This document shows positions 44,063 to 52,275 of a stretch of DNA of 64,000 bases, piece after piece; positions within the stretch are counted from its first letter, which is position 1; every line of letters begins with the position of its first letter. The stretch spans positions 30,564 to 94,563 of the forward strand of contig NZ_JAMTCF010000008.1 of NCBI RefSeq assembly GCF_024171695.1. The letters are read 5' to 3'. Both the position numbers and the translations under genes were made by a program. This stretch comes from Actinosynnema pretiosum. GTDB lineage: Bacteria; Actinomycetota; Actinomycetes; Mycobacteriales; Pseudonocardiaceae. A model generated the notes under the pieces. That model did no database searches and was not told the DNA's origin. It worked only from the letters and a program-made list of their open reading frames with translations.

Positions 44063-45265
44063 GTGGCCGCGTCGCAGCAGATCGCCGAACCGGAGCTGAC
44101 CGTCCTGGCTCCGCCGAGGCCCGCGTACCGCCGCAAGCGCTACCTGCTGCCGTTCGCGATCAGCGCGGCCACCGCCCTGGTGGGGGTGATCGCGCTGTTC
44201 GCGGGCGGCACGGTGGGCCTGCCGCTGAAGCAGGTCGTCGTCATCACCGGCAAGCTCGCCTCGAAGGCCGAGTACTTCACCGACGAGGTGGTGCGGCGCG
44301 AGCTGATGGCGCACGGCATCCAGGTGCACATCACCAAGGCGGGCTCGCGCGCGGTCGCCACCGGGGACGTCGACCAGTACGACTTCGTGTTCCCCTCCGG
44401 GCAGCCCGCCGCGCTGCTGATCAAGGAGCAGCGGCAGGCCGAGCACAAGTTCGCCAAGGTGCACAAGCCGTTCTTCAGCCCGATCGTCTTCGGCACGTAC
44501 CGCGACTACGCCGAGGCGCTGCTCGCCAAGTTGGGGAAGAAGCTTCCTCCCGAGTCCGAGGAGAAGCCCCTGTACTTCTCGGTGGACATGGCGAAGCTGG
44601 TCGAGCTGATGCGTGCGGGCACCAGGTGGTCGGACCTCGACCACGACCCGCCCCTCAACAACGGCAACCAGGTGCTGGTCCAGACCCCGGACGTGTGCAG
44701 CGCCAACTCCGCCGCCACCTACCTGGGCCTGCTGGCGTTCGTGGTCAACGGCCAGCGCCCGCCCGTGGACGAGGCCGAGGCGCTCGCGCTCGCCGACCAG
44801 GTCAAGCCGTTCCTGATCGGTCAGGGCCTGCCCGGTGACGACATGTCCATGCAGTACCTCGCGCCCGAGGGCCGGGGCCTGGCGCCGATCGCGGTCTTCT
44901 ACGAGCACCAGTACCTCGCCCACCAGATCCGCCACAAGCGGCAGAACGGGAGCGCCGACGACAACCGGGTGCTGATCTACCCGGAGGCGCAGCTCCAGAC
45001 CGTGCCCGAGTACATCGCGCTCACCCCGGACGGCGACCGGCTCGGCCAGCTGATCAGCAACGACCCCGCGCTCAAGCAGCGGGCCCTCGAACTGGGGTTC
45101 CGGGTGTTCGAGCCGGACGGCTCGCTCAGCGCGGGCAGGCTCGCCGAGCACCTCCGCGGCGTGGGCCTGCCCGCGCCGGACAGCGGGGTCAGCGACACCG
45201 AGACCTTCCTGCCCACGCTGCCGCTGCTGGAGAAGATGATCGAGCGCGTCGGCGGCTGCCGGTGA
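44063..45265 (+). CDS. Membrane-anchored extracellular protein, possibly solute-binding-like, 400 aa
   Basis: First gene of a coupled operon. Start GTG at 44063 (GGGGGAA upstream). One membrane span near the N-terminus (LLPFAISAATALVGVIALFAG), the remainder extracellular. The sequence resembles periplasmic substrate-binding folds (LPLKQVVVITGKLASKAEYFTDEVVRRELMAHGIQVHI...YDFVFPSGQPAALLIKEQ...FGTYRDYAEALLAKLGKK) but it lacks a recognisable transporter partner. The C-terminal QGLPGDDMSMQYLAPEGRGLAPIAVFYEHQYLA part may form the second lobe. The stop overlaps the next start by four bases (GTGA). Confidence 0.75.
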   Translation: MAASQQIAEPELTVLAPPRPAYRRKRYLLPFAISAATALVGVIALFAGGTVGLPLKQVVVITGKLASKAEYFTDEVVRRELMAHGIQVHITKAGSRAVATGDVDQYDFVFPSGQPAALLIKEQRQAEHKFAKVHKPFFSPIVFGTYRDYAEALLAKLGKKLPPESEEKPLYFSVDMAKLVELMRAGTRWSDLDHDPPLNNGNQVLVQTPDVCSANSAATYLGLLAFVVNGQRPPVDEAEALALADQVKPFLIGQGLPGDDMSMQYLAPEGRGLAPIAVFYEHQYLAHQIRHKRQNGSADDNRVLIYPEAQLQTVPEYIALTPDGDRLGQLISNDPALKQRALELGFRVFEPDGSLSAGRLAEHLRGVGLPAPDSGVSDTETFLPTLPLLEKMIERVGGCR

Positions 45266-46707
45266 GGCGCGCCGCCCTGCTCCTGGCCGTCGCCGCGCTG
45301 CTCGCGCCCACCGCCTGCACCACGACGCGCCCGCCCGAGGTCCGGCTCACCGCGCTCGCCGCGCCCGAGCTGGCCGACCTCGCCCCGCTGCTGCCCGACC
45401 TGCGCCGCGACACCGGCGTCGAGCTGGTGCTCGACCACCGCGAGACGCTCGGCGCCGACCTGTCCGGCCACGACCTGGCCTGGCTGCCCAGCACCCGCTA
45501 CCTGCGCATCGCGGGCGGCGAGCTGCCGCTGGCCACCCCGACCATGACCTCGCCGCTGGTGCTCGCCGTCAAGCGCGACCGCGCGCCGGGTCTGCGCGGC
45601 GGCACGTGGGCCGACGTCGCCCAGCTCGCCGCCTCGGGCGGGCTGCGGTTCGGGCTGGCCGACCCGCACCGGGCCGACAGCGGCCTGTCCGCGCTGATCG
45701 GCGTCGCCACCGCCGCCGCGGGCACCGGGAGCGCGCTGCGCCCGCAGGACGTGGCGTGCGACAAGCTCGGCGGCCTGCTCACCGGGCTCGTGCGGGCCGA
45801 ACCGGACGCGGCGACCGCGCTGGCCGGGTTCGCCCGGCGCGACGACGTGGACGCGGTCGTCGGCTACGAGTCCGAGCTGCTGCGGCTGGCCGACTCCGGG
45901 CGGGTGCCCGGCGGGTTCGACCTGGTGCGCCCGCGCGACGGGGTCGTGCTCGCCGACTACCCGCTGCTGCTCGTGCGGCCCGAGCACCGGGAGGCGTACG
46001 ACCGGGTCGTGGCGTGGCTGCGCTCGGACGCGGTGCAGCGGCGGATCGCCGAGACCACCGCGCGCAGGCCCGTGGACCCCGCCCTGCCCCGGCCGGAGCG
46101 GCTGTCCGAGGAGATCGGCACCGCGCTGTACTTCCCGGCCGAGCAGGCCGTGGTGGACGCGGTGCTCGCCGCGTACGACCGCGCGGCGGCCGGGCTGCGG
46201 GGGAGCGTGGTGTTCGTGCTGGACTACTCGCTGTCCATGCGCGGCGAGCGGATCGCGCAGCTGCGGGACGTGTTCGCGCGGCTGTCCGGCGGGGGCGGGT
46301 TCGACCGGTTCGCGCTCGGCGAGCGGATCACCGTGGTGCGGTTCGCCGGGCGGGTGCTGGACGAGCGGACCGTCGTCGTGGACGGGCAGGCCGCGCTGGA
46401 CGAGCTGGCGGCCGTGCTCGCGTCCGACGACCTCGGCGAGGGCACCGCGCTGTGGACGGCGCTGCGGCGCGGGCAGGAGCTCGCGGGCGACGGGCCCGTC
46501 GTGCTGGTCACCGACGGCGAGTCGAACGCGGGCATCGGGTTCGAGGAGTACCTGGCGGGGCCACGCGGGGCGCGCACGTACGCGATCCGGGTGGGCGAGG
46601 CCGACCCGGCCGAGCTGGACCGGGCGGCGAGGGCGAGCGGCGGGCGGGTCGTGGACGCGACCGGGTCGCTGACCGAGGCGGTGGGGGAGATCCGTGGCTG
46701 TCGATAG
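45262..46707 (+). CDS. Lipoprotein with solute-binding-like and von Willebrand factor A domains
   Basis: 481 aa. Residues 1-19 are a lipoprotein signal (LLAVAALLAPTAC). Residues about 28-270 resemble a two-lobe substrate-binding protein; residues about 313-470 are a VWA domain with the MIDAS motif DYSLS, a second MIDAS-type Thr (GTALW) and VVLVTDGESNAG. SBP-VWA fusions occur in actinobacteria, and metal-dependent VWA domains bind protein partners. It is coupled at both ends: four-base overlap with the preceding gene and 14-base overlap with the next. Confidence 0.85.
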   Translation: MRRAALLLAVAALLAPTACTTTRPPEVRLTALAAPELADLAPLLPDLRRDTGVELVLDHRETLGADLSGHDLAWLPSTRYLRIAGGELPLATPTMTSPLVLAVKRDRAPGLRGGTWADVAQLAASGGLRFGLADPHRADSGLSALIGVATAAAGTGSALRPQDVACDKLGGLLTGLVRAEPDAATALAGFARRDDVDAVVGYESELLRLADSGRVPGGFDLVRPRDGVVLADYPLLLVRPEHREAYDRVVAWLRSDAVQRRIAETTARRPVDPALPRPERLSEEIGTALYFPAEQAVVDAVLAAYDRAAAGLRGSVVFVLDYSLSMRGERIAQLRDVFARLSGGGGFDRFALGERITVVRFAGRVLDERTVVVDGQAALDELAAVLASDDLGEGTALWTALRRGQELAGDGPVVLVTDGESNAGIGFEEYLAGPRGARTYAIRVGEADPAELDRAARASGGRVVDATGSLTEAVGEIRGCR

Positions 46708-47452
46708 GGCGCTGTGGTGGTCGGTGTGGTGGCCGTGGGCGGTGGTGTGGGTGGTGACCGCGCTGGCGCTGCTGGTCGCGCTCGGCGCGGTGGTCGCGGC
46801 GTGGCGCGGCAGGGCCCGGTACGCGCCCGCGCCCGGCGTGCCGGGGGTGCCGATCTACCTGGACGAGAAGGCGGTCATGGACCTGTACCAGGTCGGCGGG
46901 TACGGGGACGCCATGACCAAGGAGGTGGTCGACCGGGTCGGCACCACCAGGGACGGGAAGATCGCGCTGAAGGGGCTGGACATCGGCGTCGAGGGGGCGC
47001 GGCAGTCCGGGCGCGAGGTGGTCAAGACGTACATCGAGAACTCGGAGCCGGTCGCCGTCGTCGGGGTGCTGCTCGGGGCGCTGGAGAGCGCGCACGGGGT
47101 CGTGCACGTGGACCTGCGGGACCGGACGGTGCGCGGGAACATCGCGCTGGAGCGGGCGCTCGGCGACGGCGCGCGCACCGCCGGGCTGCGGCGGATCGAC
47201 GCGTACGTGTCCGTGCGCGGCGAATTCCGCGAGACGGCGCGGCACGACGGCACTAGGGTCTTCCAGGCGCCGTACGGCGATCCGGACGACCCGGCCGAGG
47301 GGCCGCAGGTCGTGGTCGAGTGCCAGAGCGCCGGGCTGCGACCGGACGTCGTGCCCGAAGGGGTGTTCAGCGCGCGGTGCTTGGGCCGGGTGCAGGCGTG
47401 GAAGGCTGGGAGCGGGGAAATGGTCATCAGGCCGATCGCGGTGTTCCTGTGA
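46694..47452 (+). CDS. Membrane protein of unknown function, 252 aa
   Basis: Third gene of the operon. A single N-terminal membrane span (WPWAVVWVVTALALLVALGAVVAAW) is followed by a soluble portion of about 220 residues (PIYLDEKAVMDLYQVGGYGDAMTKEVVDRV...GKIALKGLDIGVEGARQSGREVVKTYIENSEPVAVVGVLLGALES). The membrane orientation is uncertain from sequence alone. No family recognised, but the gene is locked into the operon by overlaps on both sides. Confidence 0.75.
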   Translation: MAVDRALWWSVWWPWAVVWVVTALALLVALGAVVAAWRGRARYAPAPGVPGVPIYLDEKAVMDLYQVGGYGDAMTKEVVDRVGTTRDGKIALKGLDIGVEGARQSGREVVKTYIENSEPVAVVGVLLGALESAHGVVHVDLRDRTVRGNIALERALGDGARTAGLRRIDAYVSVRGEFRETARHDGTRVFQAPYGDPDDPAEGPQVVVECQSAGLRPDVVPEGVFSARCLGRVQAWKAGSGEMVIRPIAVFL

Positions 47453-47991
47453 AGGCGCTGCTGGACCGCGTGCTCGTGGTCGACGTCGAGGCGACCTGCT
47501 GGGAGGGCGCGCCGCCCGGCGGGCAGGTCAGCGACATCATCGAGATCGGGGTGTGCGAGTACGACGTCGCCCTCGGCGAGCGGGTCGAGCGGCACTCGCT
47601 GCTGGTGCGCCCGGCGAGGTCCGAGGTGAGCCCGTTCTGCACGTCGCTGACCACGCTGACGCAGGAGCAGGTCGGGCGCGGGGTGGACTTCGCGGTGGCG
47701 TGCGCGCGGTTGCGGGAGCTGGGGTCGCGCGAGCGGGTGTGGGCGAGCTACGGGGACTACGACCGCAAGCAGTTCCAGCGCCAGTGCGCGGACCTGGGCG
47801 TGGACTACCCGTTCGGGCCGAGGCACCTGAACGTGAAGACGCTGTTCGCGCTGTCGCGGGGCCTGCACCGGGAGGTCGGCATGGCCCAGGCGCTGGCGCT
47901 GGCCGGGCTGCCGCTGGACGGCACGCACCACCGGGGCGACGACGACGCGTGGAACATCGCGGCGCTGCTCGGGACGCTGCTGGTCCGGTGA
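47449..47991 (+). CDS. DEDDh 3'-5' exonuclease domain protein
   Basis: 180 aa member of the DnaQ/RNase T superfamily. Exo I motif VVDVEATCWEG, Exo II ASYGDYDRKQFQ, Exo III GTHHRGDDDAWNIA with the catalytic His. Related to the KapD/ERI-1-like group (KapD-type 'HLNVKTLFALSRGLHREVGMAQAL'). It could process small RNAs or short DNA ends. The GTG start overlaps the previous stop by four bases (GTGA), coupling it to the SBP-VWA operon even though its activity looks unrelated. Confidence 0.88.
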   Translation: MKALLDRVLVVDVEATCWEGAPPGGQVSDIIEIGVCEYDVALGERVERHSLLVRPARSEVSPFCTSLTTLTQEQVGRGVDFAVACARLRELGSRERVWASYGDYDRKQFQRQCADLGVDYPFGPRHLNVKTLFALSRGLHREVGMAQALALAGLPLDGTHHRGDDDAWNIAALLGTLLVR

Positions 47992-48019
47992 GCCGGGGGG
48001 TTCTGCGATCCTTGAGCGC

Positions 48020-48589
48020 ATGGCAACGGTTCCGGAGCGGCTGATCACCGCAGCGACGCGCTTGTTCGCCGCCAAGGGGTACGACCGGGTGGCGGTGCAG
48101 GAGGTCGTGGAGCAGGCGGGCGTCACCAAAGGGGCCATGTACCACTACTTCGGGTCCAAGGACGACCTGCTGGCGGAGATCTACGGGCGGCTGCTGCGGA
48201 TGCAGACCGAGCGCCTGGAGCACTTCGCGGCGGCCGAGGGCCCGGTGGAGGAGCGCCTGCGGGCGGCGGCGGTGGACGTCGTGGTGACGAGCGTGGACAA
48301 CTTCGACCAGGCCAAGGTGTACTTCCGCTGCGCCGACCACCTGCCGGAGGACAAGCGCCTGGGGCTGCGCGCGGAGCGGCGGCGGTACCACGAGCGGTTC
48401 CGAGGGCTGGTGGAGCAGGGGCAGGCGGAGGGGGTGTTCTCGCCTGCGGCGCCCGCGGACCTGGTGGTGAACTACTTCTTCGGGGCGGTGCACCACCTGG
48501 CCGAGTGGTACAGCGCGGAGGGGGCGCTGACGGCGGGGCAGGTGGGGGAGCACTACGCGGACCTGCTGATCAGCTCGCTGCGGGCTTGA
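48020..48589 (+). CDS. TetR/AcrR family transcriptional regulator
   Basis: 189 aa. N-terminal TetR HTH (ERLITAATRLFAAKGYDRVAVQEVVEQAGVTKGAMYHYFGSKDDLLAEIYGRLLR) is textbook; the C-terminal ligand domain is helical with DAQPAGADLVVNYFFGAVHHLAEWY-type sequence near the end (PADLVVNYFFGAVHHLAEWY). Target genes are not obvious; ligand unknown. Confidence 0.93.
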   Translation: MATVPERLITAATRLFAAKGYDRVAVQEVVEQAGVTKGAMYHYFGSKDDLLAEIYGRLLRMQTERLEHFAAAEGPVEERLRAAAVDVVVTSVDNFDQAKVYFRCADHLPEDKRLGLRAERRRYHERFRGLVEQGQAEGVFSPAAPADLVVNYFFGAVHHLAEWYSAEGALTAGQVGEHYADLLISSLRA

Positions 48590-48617
48590 CCGCCGCCCCC
48601 CGGGCAGGGGGCGGCGG
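48590..48617. terminator. Bidirectional hairpin terminator
   Basis: Eleven-base stem (CCGCCGCCCCC with GGGGGCGGCGG) and 6-base loop between the convergent TetR and DUF3558 stop codons. Confidence 0.8.
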
Positions 48618-48623
48618 GGCGCG

Positions 48624-49175
48624 TCAGCTCTTGGGAAGGCTGGGCTCCACTGCCTTGGCGAGCGCCTCGGCGGTCGCGCACGCCTCGTCGAGCGAGTTGA
48701 TGGAGTACGCGAAGACGTCCGCCCTGGAGGTGGGGGAGATCTCGATGGCGATGACGCAGTCGAGCTGGCTCGCGGCTTCCTTGACCAGCTTCGCCTTCCT
48801 CGTGCCGACGGTGGTGTCCGAGATCTGGGAAGTCGGACCCGGCTGGTAGTCGGCGAGGTTGAGGGTCGGGTAGATGCTGAGCCCCAGGGAGAGTTGCTTC
48901 GTCGAGTTCCTTGCGTTGCAGGCATCGGTGCTCGCTGCTCCGCCGGTCCGCTCCTGGATGTTCTCCAGCCCCTGCTCCGGGGCGACCTCGGTGAGGATCT
49001 CGCAGGAGGAGAGCTGGTCCGAGGGGGCTGAGCCGGAGGTCGGCTTCGAGGCGGAGGTGGAGCCGCTCGAGCTGTCCTGCGTGCTCGCCGCCGAAGGGCT
49101 TCCCGGCTCCACGGTGGAGCAGGCGGTCAGCGCTGCGGCGATGATGAGCGCGGCGGTGGTGCGGAGCTTCGTCAA
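48624..49175 (-). CDS. DUF3558 family lipoprotein
   Basis: 183 aa; TTG start, lipobox LTAC at the signal end (RTTAALIIAAALTAC), Ser/Gly/Pro linker, DUF3558 domain with paired Cys (SSCEIL, DACNA, DCVIA, ACATA). It is closely similar to the next gene upstream (49209-49745): the block VGTRKAKLVKEA.SQLDCV.A.EISPTSRADV.AYSI.SLDEAC is almost identical, indicating a recent tandem duplication. Surface-exposed lipoprotein of unknown role. Confidence 0.88.
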   Translation of the reverse strand: MTKLRTTAALIIAAALTACSTVEPGSPSAASTQDSSSGSTSASKPTSGSAPSDQLSSCEILTEVAPEQGLENIQERTGGAASTDACNARNSTKQLSLGLSIYPTLNLADYQPGPTSQISDTTVGTRKAKLVKEAASQLDCVIAIEISPTSRADVFAYSINSLDEACATAEALAKAVEPSLPKS

Positions 49176-49208
49176 CGTCCTGCCGTTTCGGCGCGGCCGG
49201 TGGGGCGA

Positions 49209-49745
49209 TCAGCTCTTCGGGAGAGCGGGTTCCACGGACTTGGCGAGGGCTTCCGCCGACTTGCAGGCCTCGTCGAGCGACTTGATCGAGTAGGCCATGA
49301 CGTCGGCCCTGGAGGTCGGGGAGATCTCGACCGCGACCACGCAGTCGAGCTGGCTCACCGCCTCCTTGACCAGCTTCGCCTTCCTCGTGCCGACGGTGGT
49401 GTCCGAGATCTGCGAAGCCGGACCCGGCTGGTAGTCGGAGAGCCCCAGGGTCGGGAAGATGTTCAGCTGGACCTGGACGCTCTGGGCGTCCTTGGCGGTG
49501 CAGCCGTCAGTGCTCGCGGCGCCGCCGGTGCGCTTCTTGACGTCGGTCAGCCCGAGCTCGGTGAGGATCTCGCACGAGGTGAGCGAGTCCGAGGGAGCAG
49601 CGCTGGAGGACGACTGCGCCGCAGAGGTGGAGCCGCCTCCGCTCTCCGGGGACTTCACCGGTGACGGGCTTCCCCCTTCCGAGGTCGAGCAGGCGGTGAG
49701 CGCGGCGGCGGCGAGGAGGACGGCGGCGAGGCGGATCTTGGTCAA
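49209..49745 (-). CDS. DUF3558 family lipoprotein
   Basis: 178 aa from the TTG at 49745, which has a GGAAGAG ribosome site and gives a standard signal (TKIRLAAVLLAAAALTAC). An alternative GTG at 49790 overlaps the upstream stop by one base (TAGTG) and is also possible. The domain is nearly identical to that of 48624-49175 over the last 90 residues. Its upstream neighbour is the small helical protein, repeating the arrangement at 7009-7964. Confidence 0.87.
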   Translation of the reverse strand: MTKIRLAAVLLAAAALTACSTSEGGSPSPVKSPESGGGSTSAAQSSSSAAPSDSLTSCEILTELGLTDVKKRTGGAASTDGCTAKDAQSVQVQLNIFPTLGLSDYQPGPASQISDTTVGTRKAKLVKEAVSQLDCVVAVEISPTSRADVMAYSIKSLDEACKSAEALAKSVEPALPKS

Positions 49746-49789
49746 GGCTCTTCCGTTTCGACGAAGACTGCTTGCTGTTGTTGCGGGCA

Positions 49790-50170
49790 CTACATCCGGT
49801 TCGGCTCGTCGACCTCTTGGTAGTTCCGCTTGGCCTGCTCCATCGCTTCACGCGCTTCGGTCAACGCGGTGATGAGCTCTCGGAGGGCGGGGATGATGCC
49901 AACGGTGCCAGGTCCGCCGTTCGCGCTCTCCAGGTTGTAGCGGCTCATCGCTATGCCGTCGGGGCTCGTCCCCAGCTGCGTTTCCTGCGCCAGGGTCTGC
50001 GTGGTGAACATCGTGTCAGCCAAGGACGTCAAAGCGTTGTCGATCGCCTGGATGTAAGCGTCCGCCCCGGATTCCGTGATGGCGAACCCACCCGACGCAG
50101 CGCTCTGCTTCAGGCTCGTCATGTTCGCCGTCATCGACTTGATCGTCGCGATGTTCAGCGCGTCCACCAC
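49790..50170 (-). CDS. Small helical protein paired with DUF3558 lipoproteins
   Basis: 126 aa, paralogue of the protein at 7009-7410 (shared SGGFAI..SGADAYIQAI, LGTSPDG, RYNLE.ANGGPGT.GIIPA). No signal peptide. GTG-GTG start after a GGGGGTG tract. The stop codon directly meets or overlaps the DUF3558 start region, as in the first locus, arguing that protein and lipoprotein act together. Confidence 0.82.
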   Translation of the reverse strand: MVDALNIATIKSMTANMTSLKQSAASGGFAITESGADAYIQAIDNALTSLADTMFTTQTLAQETQLGTSPDGIAMSRYNLESANGGPGTVGIIPALRELITALTEAREAMEQAKRNYQEVDEPNRM

Positions 50171-50268
50171 GTCACACCCCCAGTGGTAAGTCCGTTGACC
50201 CGAACGTTACCGCCCGGGAGACCCCCACGTGGTGCGCTTCGCCAGCTTCACGCCCCCTCACGCCCCCC

Positions 50269-50730
50269 TCACGGCACCAGCAGCACCACCGTCTCCGCCA
50301 CGCACCCCGGCTTCCCGACCCCCTCCACCTCCACGACCACCCGCAGCACCGCCTGCCGCTCCCCACCCCTCCCGCCCTCGGACACCGACACCAGCTCCAC
50401 CCCCGCCCGCACCCGCGCCCCCACCCGCACCGGATGCGGGAACCGCACCCGGTTCAGCCCGTAGTTCACCCCCATCGACAGCCCCTCCACCGAGTACACC
50501 TCCCGCACCAGCAGCGGGATCAGCGACAGCGTCAAGTACCCGTGCGCCACCGGCCCCCCGAACGGCCCCGCCGTCGCGCGCTCCACGTCCACGTGGATCC
50601 ACTGGTGGTCCCCCGTCGCGTCCGCGAACAGGTCCACCTCCCGCTGCGTCACCTCGTGCCAGGGCCCGAACCCCAGGTGCTCCCCGACCGCCGCAGCGAA
50701 CTCCGCCAACCCCGCGAACCGTCGCACCAT
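50269..50730 (-). CDS. MaoC family dehydratase
   Basis: 153 aa single hot-dog domain. The catalytic dyad lies in the hydratase motif FADATGDHQWIHVDVERATAGPFGGPVAHGYLTLSLIP (Asp in ATGDHQ and His in QWIH). It hydrates enoyl-CoA or dehydrates 3-hydroxyacyl substrates. Its ATG overlaps the TGA of the FabG-like reductase by one base (TGATG), so the pair probably acts on the same acyl-CoA. Confidence 0.93.
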   Translation of the reverse strand: MVRRFAGLAEFAAAVGEHLGFGPWHEVTQREVDLFADATGDHQWIHVDVERATAGPFGGPVAHGYLTLSLIPLLVREVYSVEGLSMGVNYGLNRVRFPHPVRVGARVRAGVELVSVSEGGRGGERQAVLRVVVEVEGVGKPGCVAETVVLLVP

Positions 50731-51485
50731 CAGTCCCGAGGCCCGCCCGCCACGTACACGACCTGCCCCGACACGAACCCCGCCCCCTCGCTGACCAGGA
50801 ACGACGCCGTGTGCGCGATGTCCTCCGGCACACCGACCCGTCCCACCGGGATCGCCGCCGCCGCAGCAGCCTTGAACTCCGCGAAGTCCACCCCGACCCG
50901 CGCCGCCGTGGCGGCCGTCATGTCGGTCTCGATGAACCCCGGCGCGATCGCGTTCACGGTCACCCCGAACCGCCCCAGCTCGATCGCCAGCGTCTTCGTG
51001 AACCCCTGCACCCCGGCCTTCGCCGCCGCGTAGTTCGCCTGCCCCCGGTTCCCCAGCGCGGACGTGCTCGACAGGTTCACCACCCGCCCCCACCCCGCGG
51101 CCACCTGGTGCGCCTGCACCGCCCGGCTCATCAGGAACGCCCCGCGCAGGTGCACCCCGATCACCGTGTCCCAGTCGTCGTCGGACATCTTGAAAAGCAG
51201 GTTGTCCCGCAGCACCCCGGCGTTGTTCACCAGCACCACCGGCGGCCCCAGCTCCTCGGCCACCCGCGCCACCGCCGCGTCCACCGACGCCCGGTCCACG
51301 ACGTCCACGCCCACCGCCAGCGCACGCCCACCGGCCGCCCCGATCGCGGCCACCCCGTCCGCGCACCGCTCCGCGTCCAGGTCCAGCAGCGCCACCGCGA
51401 ACCCGTCCCGCGCCAACCGGGCGGCCACGGCGGCGCCGATCCCCCGAGCCGCCCCGGTGACGATCGCAACCCGTCCCTCGGCCAC
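50730..51485 (-). CDS. SDR family 3-oxoacyl reductase (FabG-like)
   Basis: 251 aa short-chain dehydrogenase. Rossmann motif TGAARGIGAAVAA, NNAGVLRD, catalytic Ser in NLSSTSALGN and YxxxK in NYAAAKAG. Closest type is FabG/acetoacetyl-CoA reductase. The GTG at 51485 has a GGAGG site 7 bases upstream. It is the upstream member of a two-gene operon with MaoC, a pairing typical of fatty-acid or polyhydroxyalkanoate metabolism. Confidence 0.93.
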   Translation of the reverse strand: MAEGRVAIVTGAARGIGAAVAARLARDGFAVALLDLDAERCADGVAAIGAAGGRALAVGVDVVDRASVDAAVARVAEELGPPVVLVNNAGVLRDNLLFKMSDDDWDTVIGVHLRGAFLMSRAVQAHQVAAGWGRVVNLSSTSALGNRGQANYAAAKAGVQGFTKTLAIELGRFGVTVNAIAPGFIETDMTAATAARVGVDFAEFKAAAAAAIPVGRVGVPEDIAHTASFLVSEGAGFVSGQVVYVAGGPRD

Positions 51486-51626
51486 GTGAACCTCCTCGAT
51501 CAGCGGGCCAGAACGAGCGGAACGTAGCGGCCCGGCGCCGGACCGCACCACCCCCGAAGGCCTCAGCCCCCCGTCCACCAGCGACCGCGCGAACTCCACC
51601 GCCCGCGCCACCCCCTCGCGGTGCCG

Positions 51627-52138
51627 CTAGACGCTCCGCTCCCGGAAGTCCCGGCCCCGCAGCTCCTCCAGGTCGACCACCTCCGCGTGCGCAGGAACGC
51701 CGCCCGCCCGGCCAGCTCCAGGACCGGCGACGCCTCCGACTCCAGCACCGTGCCGAAGTGCGGCCCCACCCCGCCCGCGTGGCTGAAGGACCTCTCGCAC
51801 CGGAAGAACAGCTCCAGCCGCGCCAACCCCGCGCACGCCGCCAGCGCCCGCGCCTCCCGCGCCGACTCCACGACCGTCCGCGCGGACCGCGGCTCGGGGA
51901 CCAGGCCGGACTCCAGCAGGTGGATCAGCTCGGCGGCCCGCACCGCGACGTGCCGCAACCGCAGCGGTCGACCGGCGGGTGGCAGGAACGGCGCGTTCGT
52001 CGAGCCCATCCGGTTCCAGTACTCGCCCAGCAGGTCCAGGTGCTCCACCCCGGCGACGAGGTGGCTCGCCGCGAACCGCTCGCCCACCGCCTCCGCGAAC
52101 GAGTAGTAGCGGACGCCTCCAAGTCCTCGTCCGGCCAC
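51627..52138 (-). pseudogene. Frameshifted hypothetical gene
   Basis: Translation from the GTG at 52138 gives a protein-like sequence (RYYSFAEAVGERFAASHL...LLEYWNR-type helices...LARLELFFRCERSFSHAGGVGPHFGTVLESEASPVLELAGRAAFL) that loses its character at about 51690. Removing or adding one base there continues sensibly in another frame as AHAEVVDLEELRGRDFRERSV and stops at 51627. The most economical explanation is a one-base deletion in TTCCTGCGCACG (a missing G) or a sequencing error. Family not recognised. Confidence 0.6.
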
Positions 52139-52275
52139 GCCGCCAACCCCACCGCCGCCCACCCCCGAAACCGCCCCGCCGCCCACCACGTCCCCCGTGA
52201 TCGGGTCTTGACGCCCCCACCACCCCGCCGGGACCATACCGACCAGTCGGAATGCCCTTTCGGCAGGAGGAACGA

